DNA of 64,000 nt from Actinokineospora auranticolor (GCF_002934265.1 NZ_PTIX01000020.1:1-64000); one strand, 5' to 3'. Counted from the first letter of the stretch, positions 33,364 to 42,378 are shown. Made by a program: numbers and translations. Notes: a model not told the origin generated them from the sequence alone.

Positions 33364-35903
33364 CCGCCCCCGGCGCGGACCCCCGCGACCCGGGCCGCCA
33401 TGCCCGGCCGGTGTGGACCGAGCCGGACCCGTCACCGGACGTCCCCGCGAACGTCTGGATCCCCCCGGAGGCCCTGGCCGACCCCACGGCCCGCCCACCC
33501 GGCGAGGCACCCCCCACCGGCCCCGGCACCCCAATCCCCGCCCCACCCGGCCACCCGCCCTTCGCAGGCGCACCCGGCATCCCCACCCCGGGTCCCGTTC
33601 CACCCGGAAGACCTGCCCCCGCCGCGGGACACAGCCCGGGCACCTTCACCGGCGGCTTCGGCACCCGGGCCGCCCCCGCTCCCGGCGGACCCGTCCCGCC
33701 TCCCGCCCGCCCTTTCCCTTCCACCACGGGTCAAGGCGCGCCTCCGGGCCAGCCGGGCACGTTCACCGGCGGCTTCGGCGTTGCGGGTTCCCCTCCCGCC
33801 GGAGCCGCGCCGCACGGCTCGGCTGGGCGAGGTTTCCCCGGCACTTCGGCCGGTGGGCCGAACGCCGCTCCCAGCGGACCCGTACCGCCTTTCCGCTCGG
33901 CTGCGGGTCAAGGTTCACTGCCTGATCGGTCGGGCCCTGCCACGGGCGGTTTCGGCGTTCCCGGCGATGGTGTGGGTTCCGTCTCCGGTGGTGCTGTACC
34001 GCCTGGCTCGGCTGGGCGCGGTTTTCCCGGTATCTCCGCTGGTGGGTCGAGTGCCGCTCCCGGTGGGCCTGTCCCGTCTTTTCTCTCGGCTGCGGGTCAG
34101 GGTTCACCGCCTGAGCGCCCGGACCCAGCCACGGGCGGTTTCGGCGTTCCCCGTGACGGCGCGGGTTCTGCCTCCGGTGGTGCTGTACCGCCTGGCTCGG
34201 CTGGGCGCGGTTTTCCCGGTATCTCCGCTGGTGGGTCGAATGCCGCTCCAGGTGGACCTGTCCCACCCCTTCCCTCTGCCGCGGGTCAAGGCTCACCGTT
34301 TGCGCGGCCGAGCCCCGCCACCGGCGGTTTCGGTGTTCCCGGCGGTGGTGCGGGTTCCGCTTCTGGTGGTGTTGTGCCGCCGGGTGCGGCTGGGCATGCC
34401 TTCTCCGATACTTCTGCTGACGGGCCGAACGCAGCTCCTGGCGGGCCTGTCGCTCAGCCTTTCCCTTCCGCCGCTGGTCAGGGTTTACCGTCCGAGCGGC
34501 TGAGCTCTACCACCGGCGGTTTCGGTATTCCCCGCGATGGCGCGGGTTCTGCTTCCGGCGGGCCTATCCCGCCTACCGTCCGGCCTTTCCCTTCCACCAC
34601 GGGTCAAGGCGGGTCTTCCGGGCAGCCGGGCACGTTCACCGGCGGGTTCGGCGTCCCAGGCGGTGGTACGGGTTCCGCTTCTGGTGGGCCTGTACCGCCC
34701 AGTGCGGCCGGGCACGGTTTTCCCGAGAATGTTCCGGGGGCATCGCCCGGCAATTCCGTCGATAGATCGAATACCGCTCCTGGCGGGCCTGTCCCGCCCT
34801 TCACCTCCGCTGCGGGCCAAGGTTCACCACCCGCGCGACCGGGCAGTTCCACTGGTGGCTTCCGCCGTCCCGGCGGTGATGGGTCAGATGCTGCTCCCGC
34901 CGCTCCCGGGCACGGTTTGCCCAGGGACCGTCCGGGCAGCTCCAGCGGTGGTTTCGGCATCCCCGCGACACCCGTACCGCCTGCCGACGGAGCAGCCCCG
35001 GCCGGTGGCGACAACCCCACCCCTCCCTCGGCCTTGGCCCCGCCGAATCGCACGACTTCCATGCGGCCCACGGTCGAGTTGCGCAGGCAGCCGAAGCCCG
35101 CGGATCCTCCCTCGCTCTCCGGGATGCTCCCGGTGTCCGCGCTGTCCGAGGAGGCTCCGGCCACCTCCGTCCTGCGCCCCGGGAAGCAGCCGCCGTCGGC
35201 TCTGGACGAGACACCGGCCACCACCGCGCTGAGTCCGCCGAATCCCGCCACCCGGCCGCCGAGCGGGGGGCCGCCCTCGGTGTCCGGGATGCTGCCTGTT
35301 CCCGGGCCGGACTTATCCGGCCCGCGGCCCGGCCAGGCAGGCACCGGGCACCCACCCTCGATGACGGGCATGCCGCCGGTGCGGCGCCCACCCGGCACCG
35401 CGTCGCAGCCGAACCCGCGCGGGCCCGCACGGGTGGAGCCGCCGTCGCAGGCGGGGATGGTTCCGGTGCGGCCACCCGCGGGGCCGGGGTCCCAGGTCGG
35501 GATGTCGCCCGTGGCGCCGTCGCGGACCGGCGCCAATCCGGTCCCCGTCGGGCCGAACCGTCCACTCGGGCCGCCCGGTGGGAATCCGCCCTCGCGTACC
35601 GGGATGAATCCGGTCGTGCGACGTGAACCCGTCGGCGATCCGCCGGTGCACGTGTTCCCGGATTCGCCCGATCCGGTGGCTGATGTCGCTTTCGGTCCGT
35701 CGGGGGACTACTCCTTCGGGCCCGCCGGATCCGGTGCGTACCCCACCGGGCTCACCCCCGTCGCGCCCAAGGCGCCGGTGGGGGAGGAGCCGCCGTTGGC
35801 CAAGGACCAGGTGAAGAAGCGGCCCTCGTACCTCGTCGAGGGGGACTACGACGAGGTGTTCGGCAACGCCGACTTCACCGCCCCACCGGTGATCGGCGAG
35901 TAG
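33360..35903 (+). CDS. Large repetitive, intrinsically disordered Pro/Gly-rich protein
   Basis: An 847-residue protein of almost only Pro, Gly, Ala, Ser, Val and Thr. About residues 90-480 form tandem repeats of roughly 63 residues built from GGFGVPGDGAGS, SGGAVPPGSAGRGFPG, NAAPGGPVPP and PSAAGQGSP. From about 560 to 760 a second repeat, PPS-x2-GM-x-PV, occurs at least five times. The last 60 residues look conserved and acidic (SYLVEGDYDEVFGNADF). No signal peptide, membrane segment or cysteine-rich region is seen, so it is probably cytoplasmic. The repeat part has more T in third positions than the neighbours. Function unknown; it is coupled to the DUF397 gene. Confidence 0.75.
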   Translation: MTAPGADPRDPGRHARPVWTEPDPSPDVPANVWIPPEALADPTARPPGEAPPTGPGTPIPAPPGHPPFAGAPGIPTPGPVPPGRPAPAAGHSPGTFTGGFGTRAAPAPGGPVPPPARPFPSTTGQGAPPGQPGTFTGGFGVAGSPPAGAAPHGSAGRGFPGTSAGGPNAAPSGPVPPFRSAAGQGSLPDRSGPATGGFGVPGDGVGSVSGGAVPPGSAGRGFPGISAGGSSAAPGGPVPSFLSAAGQGSPPERPDPATGGFGVPRDGAGSASGGAVPPGSAGRGFPGISAGGSNAAPGGPVPPLPSAAGQGSPFARPSPATGGFGVPGGGAGSASGGVVPPGAAGHAFSDTSADGPNAAPGGPVAQPFPSAAGQGLPSERLSSTTGGFGIPRDGAGSASGGPIPPTVRPFPSTTGQGGSSGQPGTFTGGFGVPGGGTGSASGGPVPPSAAGHGFPENVPGASPGNSVDRSNTAPGGPVPPFTSAAGQGSPPARPGSSTGGFRRPGGDGSDAAPAAPGHGLPRDRPGSSSGGFGIPATPVPPADGAAPAGGDNPTPPSALAPPNRTTSMRPTVELRRQPKPADPPSLSGMLPVSALSEEAPATSVLRPGKQPPSALDETPATTALSPPNPATRPPSGGPPSVSGMLPVPGPDLSGPRPGQAGTGHPPSMTGMPPVRRPPGTASQPNPRGPARVEPPSQAGMVPVRPPAGPGSQVGMSPVAPSRTGANPVPVGPNRPLGPPGGNPPSRTGMNPVVRREPVGDPPVHVFPDSPDPVADVAFGPSGDYSFGPAGSGAYPTGLTPVAPKAPVGEEPPLAKDQVKKRPSYLVEGDYDEVFGNADFTAPPVIGE

Positions 35904-35937
35904 GTCGCGGGGATGTGACACCTGACTCACCCAGCGG

Positions 35938-35965
35938 TTGAACGGTTCAGTCTCCGGCCTAGACT
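35938..35965 (+). promoter_or_regulatory. serA promoter
   Basis: TTGAAC (35938-35943), 16-base spacer, TAGACT (35960-35965). Predicted start near 35972, about 60 bases before serA. Confidence 0.6.
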
Positions 35966-35975
35966 CGAGGTCTCT

Positions 35976-35993
35976 GGTTACAGCGTCGTAACC
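35976..35993. promoter_or_regulatory. Palindrome GGTTAC-n6-GTAACC just downstream of the serA start site (GlnR-like)
   Basis: A perfect 6-6-6 inverted repeat placed where a bound repressor would block transcription. It resembles the actinobacterial GlnR box (GTnAC-n6-GnAAC), but no regulator gene is close, so the protein is not known. Confidence 0.5.
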
Positions 35994-36034
35994 GAACTCC
36001 CACACCTATGCTCTTCCAGCCCAGGAGTCGCAGC

Positions 36035-37630
36035 GTGACTACTTCGAGCCGCCCCGTCGTCCTCATCGCCGAGAAGCTCGCGCCGTCCGTGCTCGACGTC
36101 TTCGGTACCGAGTTCGAGGTCCGCCACGTCGACGGCACCGACCGGCCCGCCCTGCTGGCCGCGGTGGCCGGGGCGGACGCGCTGCTCGTGCGGTCCGCGA
36201 CCCAGGTCGACGCCGAGGTGCTCAAGGCGACCGACACGCTCAAGGTCGTCGCCCGCGCCGGTGTCGGCCTCGACAACGTCGACGTGCCCGCCGCGACCGA
36301 CCGCGGTGTGATGGTCGTCAACGCGCCCACCTCCAACATCGTCTCGGCCGCCGAGCACGCCGTCGCGCTGCTGCTGGCCACCGCCCGCCAGATCCCGGCC
36401 GCGCACGCCACGCTGCAGGACGGCGAGTGGAAGCGCAGCAAGTTCTCCGGTGTGGAGCTGCTGGGCAAGACCGTCGGCGTGGTCGGCCTCGGCAAGATCG
36501 GGCAGCTGTTCGCCCAGCGCCTCGCGGGCTTCGGCACCACGCTCATCGCCTACGACCCGTACGCCTCCGCCGCGCGCGCCGCGCAGCTGGGCATCGAGCT
36601 GGTCGAGCTCGACGAGCTGCTCGCCCGCGCCGACGTGATCTCCGTGCACCTGCCGAAGACCCCGGAGACCAAGGGCCTGCTCAACGCCGAGGCGCTGGCC
36701 AAGACCAAGAAGGGCGTCATCATCGTCAACGCCGCCCGCGGCGGCCTCATCGACGAGCAGGCGCTGGCCGACGCGGTGCGCAGCGGCCAGGTCGGCGGCG
36801 CGGGCGTGGACGTCTACAGCAAGGAGCCGACCACCGACAGCGTGCTGTTCGGCGTGCCCGGCATCGTCGTCACCCCGCACCTGGGCGCCTCCACCGCCGA
36901 GGCCCAGGACCGCGCGGGCACCGACGTGGCGCACTCGGTCCGGCTCGCGCTCAGCGGCGACTTCGTGCCGGACGCGGTCAACGTGGCCGGTGGCGCCGTC
37001 GGCGAGGAGGTCCGCCCGTTCCTGCCGCTGGTGCAGAAGCTGGGCACCGTGGTGTCCGCGCTGGGCGGCAAGGCGCCGACCTCGATCACCGTGCTGGTCC
37101 GCGGCGAACTGTCCACTGAGGACGTCTCGATCCTGCCGCTGGCCGCGCTGCGCGGCGTGTTCGCCGACATCGTCGAGGACCAGGTGACCTTCGTCAACGC
37201 GCCGCGGCTGGCCGAGACCCTCGGCGTCACGGTCGAGGTGGCCAAGGAGAGCGAGAGCCTCAACCACCGCAGCGTGGTCACCCTGCGCGCGGTCTACCCC
37301 GAGGGCACCGCGGTCACCGTCAGCGGCACCCTGTCCGGCCTCGGCCAGGTGGAGAAGCTGGTCGAGGTGCACGGCCGCTCCTTCGACCTGCGCGCCGAGG
37401 GCGACGTCGTGCTGCTGGAGTACCCGGAGCGCCCCGGCGTGATGGGCACCGTCGGCACCCTGCTCGGCGAGGCGGGCGTGAACATCGACGCCGCGCAGAT
37501 CAGCCAGACCACCAAGGGCACCGACGCGGTCATGCTGCTGCGCGTGGACCGCGCGGTCGACAAGTCGGTGCTGGAGTCCATCGGCGCCTCGATCGGCGCC
37601 ACCATCGTCCGCTCGGTCGACTTCGGCTGA
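36035..37630 (+). CDS. serA: D-3-phosphoglycerate dehydrogenase
   Basis: A 531-residue long-form PGDH, the first step of serine synthesis. In order: substrate domain, Rossmann domain with [14 protein letters not shown], catalytic [13 protein letters not shown] and [13 protein letters not shown], then an intervening (ASB) domain and a C-terminal ACT domain ([20 protein letters not shown]) that senses serine in relatives. GTG 36035 has AGGAG at 36022-36026. Order serA-leuB matches mycobacteria. Confidence 0.96.
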   Translation: MTTSSRPVVLIAEKLAPSVLDVFGTEFEVRHVDGTDRPALLAAVAGADALLVRSATQVDAEVLKATDTLKVVARAGVGLDNVDVPAATDRGVMVVNAPTSNIVSAAEHAVALLLATARQIPAAHATLQDGEWKRSKFSGVELLGKTVGVVGLGKIGQLFAQRLAGFGTTLIAYDPYASAARAAQLGIELVELDELLARADVISVHLPKTPETKGLLNAEALAKTKKGVIIVNAARGGLIDEQALADAVRSGQVGGAGVDVYSKEPTTDSVLFGVPGIVVTPHLGASTAEAQDRAGTDVAHSVRLALSGDFVPDAVNVAGGAVGEEVRPFLPLVQKLGTVVSALGGKAPTSITVLVRGELSTEDVSILPLAALRGVFADIVEDQVTFVNAPRLAETLGVTVEVAKESESLNHRSVVTLRAVYPEGTAVTVSGTLSGLGQVEKLVEVHGRSFDLRAEGDVVLLEYPERPGVMGTVGTLLGEAGVNIDAAQISQTTKGTDAVMLLRVDRAVDKSVLESIGASIGATIVRSVDFG

Positions 37631-37647
37631 GACCCGGGGGAGTGGAT

Positions 37648-37684
37648 CGCGCGGGTGGCCGGGCTTGACCGGTCCACCCGCGCG
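37648..37684 (+). terminator. serA terminator hairpin
   Basis: CGCGCGGGTGG (37648-37658) pairs perfectly with CCACCCGCGCG (37674-37684), 15-base loop, 17 bases after the serA stop. There is no T run, as is common in GC-rich actinobacteria. Confidence 0.75.
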
Positions 37685-37687
37685 CCG

Positions 37688-37767
37688 TCCCAGCCCACTG
37701 GCTGGGATGCAACTCGAAACGGCACGCGGTGCCCGAAACGGTTGGCGACCAACCGATCCGGGCACCG
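37688..37767. promoter_or_regulatory. Structured serA-leuB intergenic segment (two more hairpins)
   Basis: TCCCAGCC-CACT-GGCTGGGA at 37688-37707, then a nested inverted repeat: CGGTGCCCG (37727-37735) and CGGTTGG (37739-37745), loop CGA, then CCAACCG (37749-37755) and CGGGCACCG (37759-37767). The two arms pair at 16 of 19 positions with a symmetric 3-base internal loop. No T run and no open leader frame rich in Leu. It could be an RNA structure or a paired protein-binding site upstream of leuB. Confidence 0.55.
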
Positions 37768-37907
37768 TTCGTGTTAACCGGGGGTCGATGTGGCGGAGAA
37801 AGTCCACCCAGAGGGGTGGCGAGGTGCGGCGAACGGACGGCTTGCCGGTAGCCTTCCCTCGACTACCAGGCCCTGACAGTTCGGGCCGATACCCGGGAGG
37901 TGTGTGC

Positions 37908-38945
37908 ATGCGGCTCGCGGTGATCCCAGGTGACGGGATCGGGCCGGAAGTGATCGCCGAGGCGCTGAAGGTGCTAGGTGAGGTCGTTCCGACCGCGGAG
38001 ATCACTCGATACGACCTCGGCGCGGCGAGGTGGCACGCGACCGGGGAGCTCCTGCCGGAGTCCGTGCTCGCGGAGCTGCGCGAACACGACGCCATCCTGC
38101 TCGGCGCGGTCGGCGACCCCTCGGTGCCCAGCGGCATCCTGGAGCGCGGCCTGCTGCTGCGCCTGCGGTTCGAGCTCGACCACCACGTGAACCTGCGCCC
38201 GGCGCGGCTCTACCCCGGCGTGAAGAGCCCGATCGCCGACCCCGGCGAGATCGACATGATCGTGGTCCGCGAGGGCACCGAGGGCTTGTACGCGGGCAAC
38301 GGCGGACTGTTGCGAAAGGACACTCCGCACGAGATCGCCACGGAGGTGAGCGTCAACACCTCCTTCGGCGTCGAGCGGGTGGTGCGCGACGCGTTCACCC
38401 GCGCGTCCTCGCGCCCGCGCAAGCACCTCACGCTGGTGCACAAGACCAACGTGCTCACGCACGCCGGGTCGCTGTGGTCGCGTGTGGTCGAAGAGGTGTC
38501 GTTGCAGCACCCGGACGTGACCGTCGCGTACCAGCACGTGGACGCCACCACCATCCACATGGTGACCGACCCCACCCGCTTCGACGTGATCGTCACCGAC
38601 AACCTGTTCGGCGACATCCTCACCGACCTGGCGGCGGCGGTCACCGGCGGCATCGGGCTGGCCGCCAGCGGCAACCTGGACATCACCCGCCGCAACCCGA
38701 GCATGTTCGAGCCCGTGCACGGCAGCGCGCCGGACATCGCGGGCCAGGGCATCGCCGACCCGACGGCCGCCGTGCTGTCGGTGGCGCTGCTGCTCGACCA
38801 CCTGGGTGAGGTGGAGGCGGCCCGGCGCATCGAGGCCTCGGTCGCCTTCGACCTGGCGACCCGCGACCACGGCTCGCCCGGTGGCACCTTCGCCATCGGC
38901 GACCGGCTCGCGGCACTCGTGTCCTCCAACGCGAAGACCGGCTGA
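37908..38945 (+). CDS. leuB: 3-isopropylmalate dehydrogenase
   Basis: A 345-residue decarboxylating dehydrogenase of leucine synthesis. [20 protein letters not shown] at the start, substrate residues around [20 protein letters not shown], metal-binding [15 protein letters not shown] and nucleotide-binding [14 protein letters not shown] are all present. ATG 37908 has GGGAGG 7 bases upstream. It is separate from leuCD, about 10 kb away. Confidence 0.95.
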   Translation: MRLAVIPGDGIGPEVIAEALKVLGEVVPTAEITRYDLGAARWHATGELLPESVLAELREHDAILLGAVGDPSVPSGILERGLLLRLRFELDHHVNLRPARLYPGVKSPIADPGEIDMIVVREGTEGLYAGNGGLLRKDTPHEIATEVSVNTSFGVERVVRDAFTRASSRPRKHLTLVHKTNVLTHAGSLWSRVVEEVSLQHPDVTVAYQHVDATTIHMVTDPTRFDVIVTDNLFGDILTDLAAAVTGGIGLAASGNLDITRRNPSMFEPVHGSAPDIAGQGIADPTAAVLSVALLLDHLGEVEAARRIEASVAFDLATRDHGSPGGTFAIGDRLAALVSSNAKTG

Positions 38946-38970
38946 CCAGCCGCGAAGCCAAGCGAACCAA

Positions 38971-39001
38971 GGAAGGCCGCTCCCGACCGGGGCGGCCTTC
39001 C
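38971..39001 (+). terminator. leuB terminator
   Basis: GGAAGGCCGC (38971-38980) pairs perfectly with GCGGCCTTCC (38992-39001), loop of 11 bases, 25 bases past the leuB stop. Confidence 0.8.
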
Positions 39002-39091
39002 TGGCGTTTGCGGGCGGTAACCTTTCCCGGAAAGTGGGACTCAAGGTCCGTGGAGTGGACCGGGGGAAGTCCACTGTGCCACTATGCGTTC

Positions 39092-39133
39092 GTGGCACTC
39101 TTCGTCATCATTATTGACCAGCGCGCTGGGTAG
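39092..39133 (+). CDS. cimA leader peptide (Ile-rich attenuator peptide)
   Basis: A GTG-started 13-codon frame encoding VALFVIIIDQRAG and then TAG. Three Ile codons in a row (ATC ATT ATT), plus two Val and one Leu, precede the region where the first attenuator hairpin starts. A weak promoter (TGGACC 39056-39061, 18 bases, CACTAT 39080-39085) would start transcription at the GTG, so it may be leaderless like the ilvB leader. I know of no described peptide for this gene. Confidence 0.7.
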   Translation: MALFVIIIDQRAG

Positions 39134-39155
39134 CTCCCTCAAGAGCCCAGCGCGC
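39121..39155 (+). promoter_or_regulatory. cimA attenuator: first hairpin
   Basis: GCGCGCTGGG (39121-39130), overlapping the last four leader codons, pairs perfectly with CCCAGCGCGC (39146-39155). The layout copies that of the ilvB leader. Confidence 0.7.
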
Positions 39156-39188
39156 AGACCTCTCGCACCTTACGCGGGGGGTCTTTTT
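39156..39188 (+). terminator. cimA attenuator terminator
   Basis: AGACCTCTCGC (39156-39166), loop ACCTTAC, GCGGGGGGTCT (39174-39184): eleven pairs including two U-G, then a run of five T. It lies between the leader peptide and cimA and directly abuts the first hairpin. Confidence 0.85.
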
Positions 39189-39227
39189 GTTTGCCCGAAC
39201 CAAGAAATCCGTCAAGGAGCAGACACC

Positions 39228-40898
39228 GTGACCCGCCAGACGCCCGCAGGCACCCCGCTCGGCGACTCCTTCCACGTCTACGACACGACCCTGCGCGACG
39301 GCGCCCAGCGGGAGGGCATCTCCTACTCGGTGACCGACAAGCTGGCCGTGGCGCGGCTGCTGGACGGGCTCGGCGTCGGGTTCATCGAGGGCGGTTGGCC
39401 GGGCGCGTTGCCCAAGGACACCGAGTTCTTCGCCCGCGCCGCGGCGGGTGAGCTCGAGCTCGAGCACGCCGCGCTGGTCGCGTTCGGCTCCACCCGCCGC
39501 GCGGGCGCGACGGCCGCGCAGGACCCCCAGGTGCGCGCGCTGCTGGACTCCCAGGCGCCGGTCGTGACGCTCGTCGCCAAGTCCGACCGCAGGCACATCG
39601 AGCGCGCGCTGCGCACCGACGTCGACGAGGCCGTGGCGATGGTGCGCGACACCGTGTCCTTCCTCGTCGGCGAGGGGCGGCGGGTGTTCCTCGACGCGGA
39701 GCACTTCTTCGACGGCTACGCCTTCGACCCGGACTGCTCGCTGCGGGTGCTCACCGCCGCGGTGGAGTCCGGGGCGGACGTGGCCGTGCTGTGCGACACC
39801 AACGGGGGACAGTTGCCCCTCGGCCTGGCGGACACCGTCCGCGAGGTCATCGCCCGCACCGGTTTCCGGGTGGGCATCCACTGCCAGGACGACACGTCCT
39901 GCGCGGTGGCCAACAGCGTCGCGGCGGTACAGGCTGGCGCGAGCCACGTCCAGTGCACCGCGAACGGTTACGGGGAGCGGGCGGGCAACGCCGACCTGTT
40001 CGCCGTGATCGGCAATCTCGTGACCAAGCTCGGCCTCGATGCGCTGCCTACCGGCTCGCTGGCCGAGTTGACCCGGGTCTCCCACGCCCTTGCCGAGATC
40101 GCCAACATCGCACCCGACACCCACCAGGCCTATGTCGGGTCGTCGGCCTTCGCCCACAAGGCGGGCCTGCACGCGAGCGCGATCAAGGTGGACCCGCTGC
40201 TGTACAACCACATCGATCCGGCCACCGTCGGCAATGACATGCGGGTACTGGTCACCGAGATGGCCGGCCGGGCCAGCCTGGAGCTCAAGGGACACGAGCT
40301 CGGGGTGGACCTGGCCGGCAAGCCTGAAGCCGTCACCAACGCGTTGCGCAAGGTCAAGGAACTGGAGGCGGGCGGCTGGTCGTTCGAGGCCGCCGACGCG
40401 TCCTTCGAGTTGCTGCTGCGCGCCGAGATCGCCGGGGTGGACCCGGCCGCGCAGCACCCCGTCGTGCCGTTCGAGCTGGAGTCGTACCGGGTGATCCTGG
40501 ACCACCGGGCGGACGGTGAGGTGGTGTCCGAGGCGACGGTGAAGGTGCGCGTCGACGGGCACCGGGTCATCGCGACCGCCGAGGGCAACGGCCCGGTGCA
40601 CGCCCTCGACGCCGCGCTGCGCCGGGCGCTGCTGCCGCACCTGCCGTGGCTCGACGACGTCGAGCTGACCGACTACAAGGTCCGCATCCTCACCTCCGGC
40701 GGCACGCGCGGCGCCGAGCACGGCACCGACGCGGTCACCCGGGTGCTGGTGCAGTCGACCGACCGCGAGACCGACTGGACCACCGTCGGCGTGCACGGCA
40801 ACATCGTCGAGGCCAGCTGGCTGGCCCTCTGCGACGCCCTGGCGCACAAGGCGATGCGCGTCCGCGCCGCCGCCCGCGAGGTCGCGCCGACTCCGTGA
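39228..40898 (+). CDS. cimA: (R)-citramalate synthase
   Basis: A 556-residue enzyme of the LeuA/CimA family. The HMGL-like barrel starts YDTTLRDGAQREG, with metal ligands in GIHCQDDTSCAVANS (H, D) and an HxH-like later part; the C-terminal LeuA-dimer regulatory domain covers about 420-550. The DTTLRDGAQ start and family length favour citramalate synthase (pyruvate plus acetyl-CoA, giving 2-ketobutyrate for isoleucine) over 2-isopropylmalate or homocitrate synthase. The Ile-rich leader upstream agrees. GTG 39228 has AAGGAG 8 bases upstream. Confidence 0.85.
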   Translation: MTRQTPAGTPLGDSFHVYDTTLRDGAQREGISYSVTDKLAVARLLDGLGVGFIEGGWPGALPKDTEFFARAAAGELELEHAALVAFGSTRRAGATAAQDPQVRALLDSQAPVVTLVAKSDRRHIERALRTDVDEAVAMVRDTVSFLVGEGRRVFLDAEHFFDGYAFDPDCSLRVLTAAVESGADVAVLCDTNGGQLPLGLADTVREVIARTGFRVGIHCQDDTSCAVANSVAAVQAGASHVQCTANGYGERAGNADLFAVIGNLVTKLGLDALPTGSLAELTRVSHALAEIANIAPDTHQAYVGSSAFAHKAGLHASAIKVDPLLYNHIDPATVGNDMRVLVTEMAGRASLELKGHELGVDLAGKPEAVTNALRKVKELEAGGWSFEAADASFELLLRAEIAGVDPAAQHPVVPFELESYRVILDHRADGEVVSEATVKVRVDGHRVIATAEGNGPVHALDAALRRALLPHLPWLDDVELTDYKVRILTSGGTRGAEHGTDAVTRVLVQSTDRETDWTTVGVHGNIVEASWLALCDALAHKAMRVRAAAREVAPTP

Positions 40899-40970
40899 CC
40901 GCACGACGTCACCACCTTGGCTTCGCCGAGGCCGTGTCGCTCGCGAGGTCGCGCCGGTTTCTGGACTGAG

Positions 40971-41003
40971 CGGTTCACGCGGCCCCTCGGGCCGCGTGAA
41001 CCG
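40971..41003 (+). terminator. cimA operon-end hairpin
   Basis: CGGTTCACGCGGCCC (40971-40985) and GGGCCGCGTGAACCG (40989-41003) form a perfect 15-bp stem with loop CTC, 72 bases after cimA. Confidence 0.8.
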
Positions 41004-41074
41004 GGAGGGAAGAAATCGGCTCCAAAGGCGACCTCGCCGCCTCGGCGGAGCCGAGGCCATGTCACAGTTGGTGG

Positions 41075-41848
41075 GTGCGTATCGCTCGAATTGCCCATCC
41101 TGAAGGAGTCGCCTTCGTCACCGTCGAGGGTGACGAAGGCGCCGAGATCGCCCACGAGGTCGCGGAGCACCCGTTCGGGAACCCGACCCTGACCGGCCGG
41201 AGCTGGCCGTTGGCCGACACCCGGCTGCTGGCCCCGATCCTGCCCAGCAAGATCCTGTGCGTCGGCAAGAACTACGCCGACCACGCGGCCGAGATGGGTG
41301 GCGAGGCGCCCGCCAACCCGGTCATCTTCATGAAGCCGTCCACCTCGGTCATCGGCCCCGGCGCGGCCATCCGGCTGCCCGCCGACTCGTCCAGAGTGGA
41401 CTACGAGGGCGAGCTGGCTGTGGTGATCGGCATGCCGTGCCGGGACGTCCCGGCGGCCAAGGCCAACGACGTCATCCTCGGCTACACCATCGCCAACGAC
41501 GTCACCGCCCGCGACCAGCAGCACGCGGACGGCCAGTGGACCCGCGCCAAGGGCCACGACACGTTCTGCCCGCTGGGCCCGTGGATCACCAAGGGCGTGC
41601 CGAACCCGGGCGACCTGGCCATCCGCACCGCGGTGGACGGCGAGGTCAAACAGGACTCCCGCACGTCCCAACTACTGCACGACGTCCCCAAGCTGGTCGA
41701 GTGGGTCTCCCGGGTGATGACCCTGCTACCGGGTGACGTGATCCTCACCGGCACCCCGGCCGGTGTCGGCCCCCTGACGGCGGGCCAGACCGTGTCGGTC
41801 ACCATCGAGGGACTCGGCACCCTCACCAACACGGTCGCCAACCGCTGA
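41075..41848 (+). CDS. Fumarylacetoacetate hydrolase-family protein
   Basis: A 257-residue FAH-fold enzyme. Typical motifs: ILCVGKNYADHAAEMG, FMKPSTSVIGPG, the metal ligand cluster VDYEGELAVVIG (E, E) and the D in GYTIANDVTARDQQ. Relatives are acylpyruvases, oxaloacetate decarboxylases or 2-hydroxyhepta-2,4-diene-dioate isomerases; which applies cannot be decided. The same gene stands before gltX in mycobacteria (Rv2993c). GTG 41075. Confidence 0.88.
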   Translation: MRIARIAHPEGVAFVTVEGDEGAEIAHEVAEHPFGNPTLTGRSWPLADTRLLAPILPSKILCVGKNYADHAAEMGGEAPANPVIFMKPSTSVIGPGAAIRLPADSSRVDYEGELAVVIGMPCRDVPAAKANDVILGYTIANDVTARDQQHADGQWTRAKGHDTFCPLGPWITKGVPNPGDLAIRTAVDGEVKQDSRTSQLLHDVPKLVEWVSRVMTLLPGDVILTGTPAGVGPLTAGQTVSVTIEGLGTLTNTVANR

Positions 41849-41903
41849 CCATCTCCCGTTGACACCCCGGTGATCCGGGTGGACCGCCGTCCACCCGGAT
41901 CCC

Positions 41904-41984
41904 GAGTTGTGCACAGGCTTGATCATCGTCGCGCCGGATTGTCGGTGTCCGCCGGTAGAATTGATATCGGGGGCCGGAGGCATA
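41904..41984 (+). repeat. Dispersed element C, copy 3-left (forward)
   Basis: TTGTGCACA (one base off TTGTCCACA) at 41907-41915, GGCTTGATCATCGTC, TTGTCGGTGTCCGCCGG, TAGAATTGATATCGGGGGCC and GGAGG at about 41977. Its GGGGGCC end faces the inverted partner at 42379-42455. Confidence 0.8.
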
Positions 41985-42103
41985 CCAAGATCACCCGCGA
42001 CCGCTCCGCCAATCGCAATCGCGCTCGCCCTTCCCGCCGATCTGCCCGCCGATCTGCCCGCCGACCTCCGCGGAACCGCCGAGCGGCCGGCCCGCGATCT
42101 CGG

Positions 42104-42340
42104 GACATCGGCACACCCGGACATCGAGGCACCGCGACGTCGAGACGCCGTGCGCCATGACAGTGAGACGCGTGGCGTCGAGGACGCCGGGGCATTGAGG
42201 TGCTGGGACATCGAGACGCCGAGGCGTCGGGATGCTGTGACGCGGGATGCCGTGACATTGAGGCGTTGAGGCACCGGGGTACTGCGGCATTGGGACGCTG
42301 AGACGGCGCGGCACTGGGGTGTTGTGACATCGGGACGCGG
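42104..42340. repeat. Degenerate 16-bp minisatellite
   Basis: About 14 head-to-tail units of 15-16 bases, consensus near GACATYGAGRCGCTGN. Clear examples are GACATCGAGACGCCGA, GGCGTCGGGATGCTGT, GACATTGAGGCGTTGA, GGCACCGGGGTACTGC and GGCATTGGGACGCTGA. All frames are open because a 16-base unit shifts frame each time; it is not a gene. It lies between the two inverted element C copies. Confidence 0.8.
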
Positions 42341-42378
42341 CGAGCGCTGTTCTTGTGCTCGAACGGGTGAGGGCGGCC

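Noticed and set aside
37688..37767. A leuB attenuator like those of ilvB and cimA
   Set aside because: No Leu-rich leader frame and no T-run terminator precede leuB, so I list it only as structured DNA.
41923..42330. A coding gene with Ser/Arg/Pro repeats on the minus strand
   Set aside because: The 16-bp minisatellite shifts frame each unit, all frames are open, and no RBS or conserved part is present.
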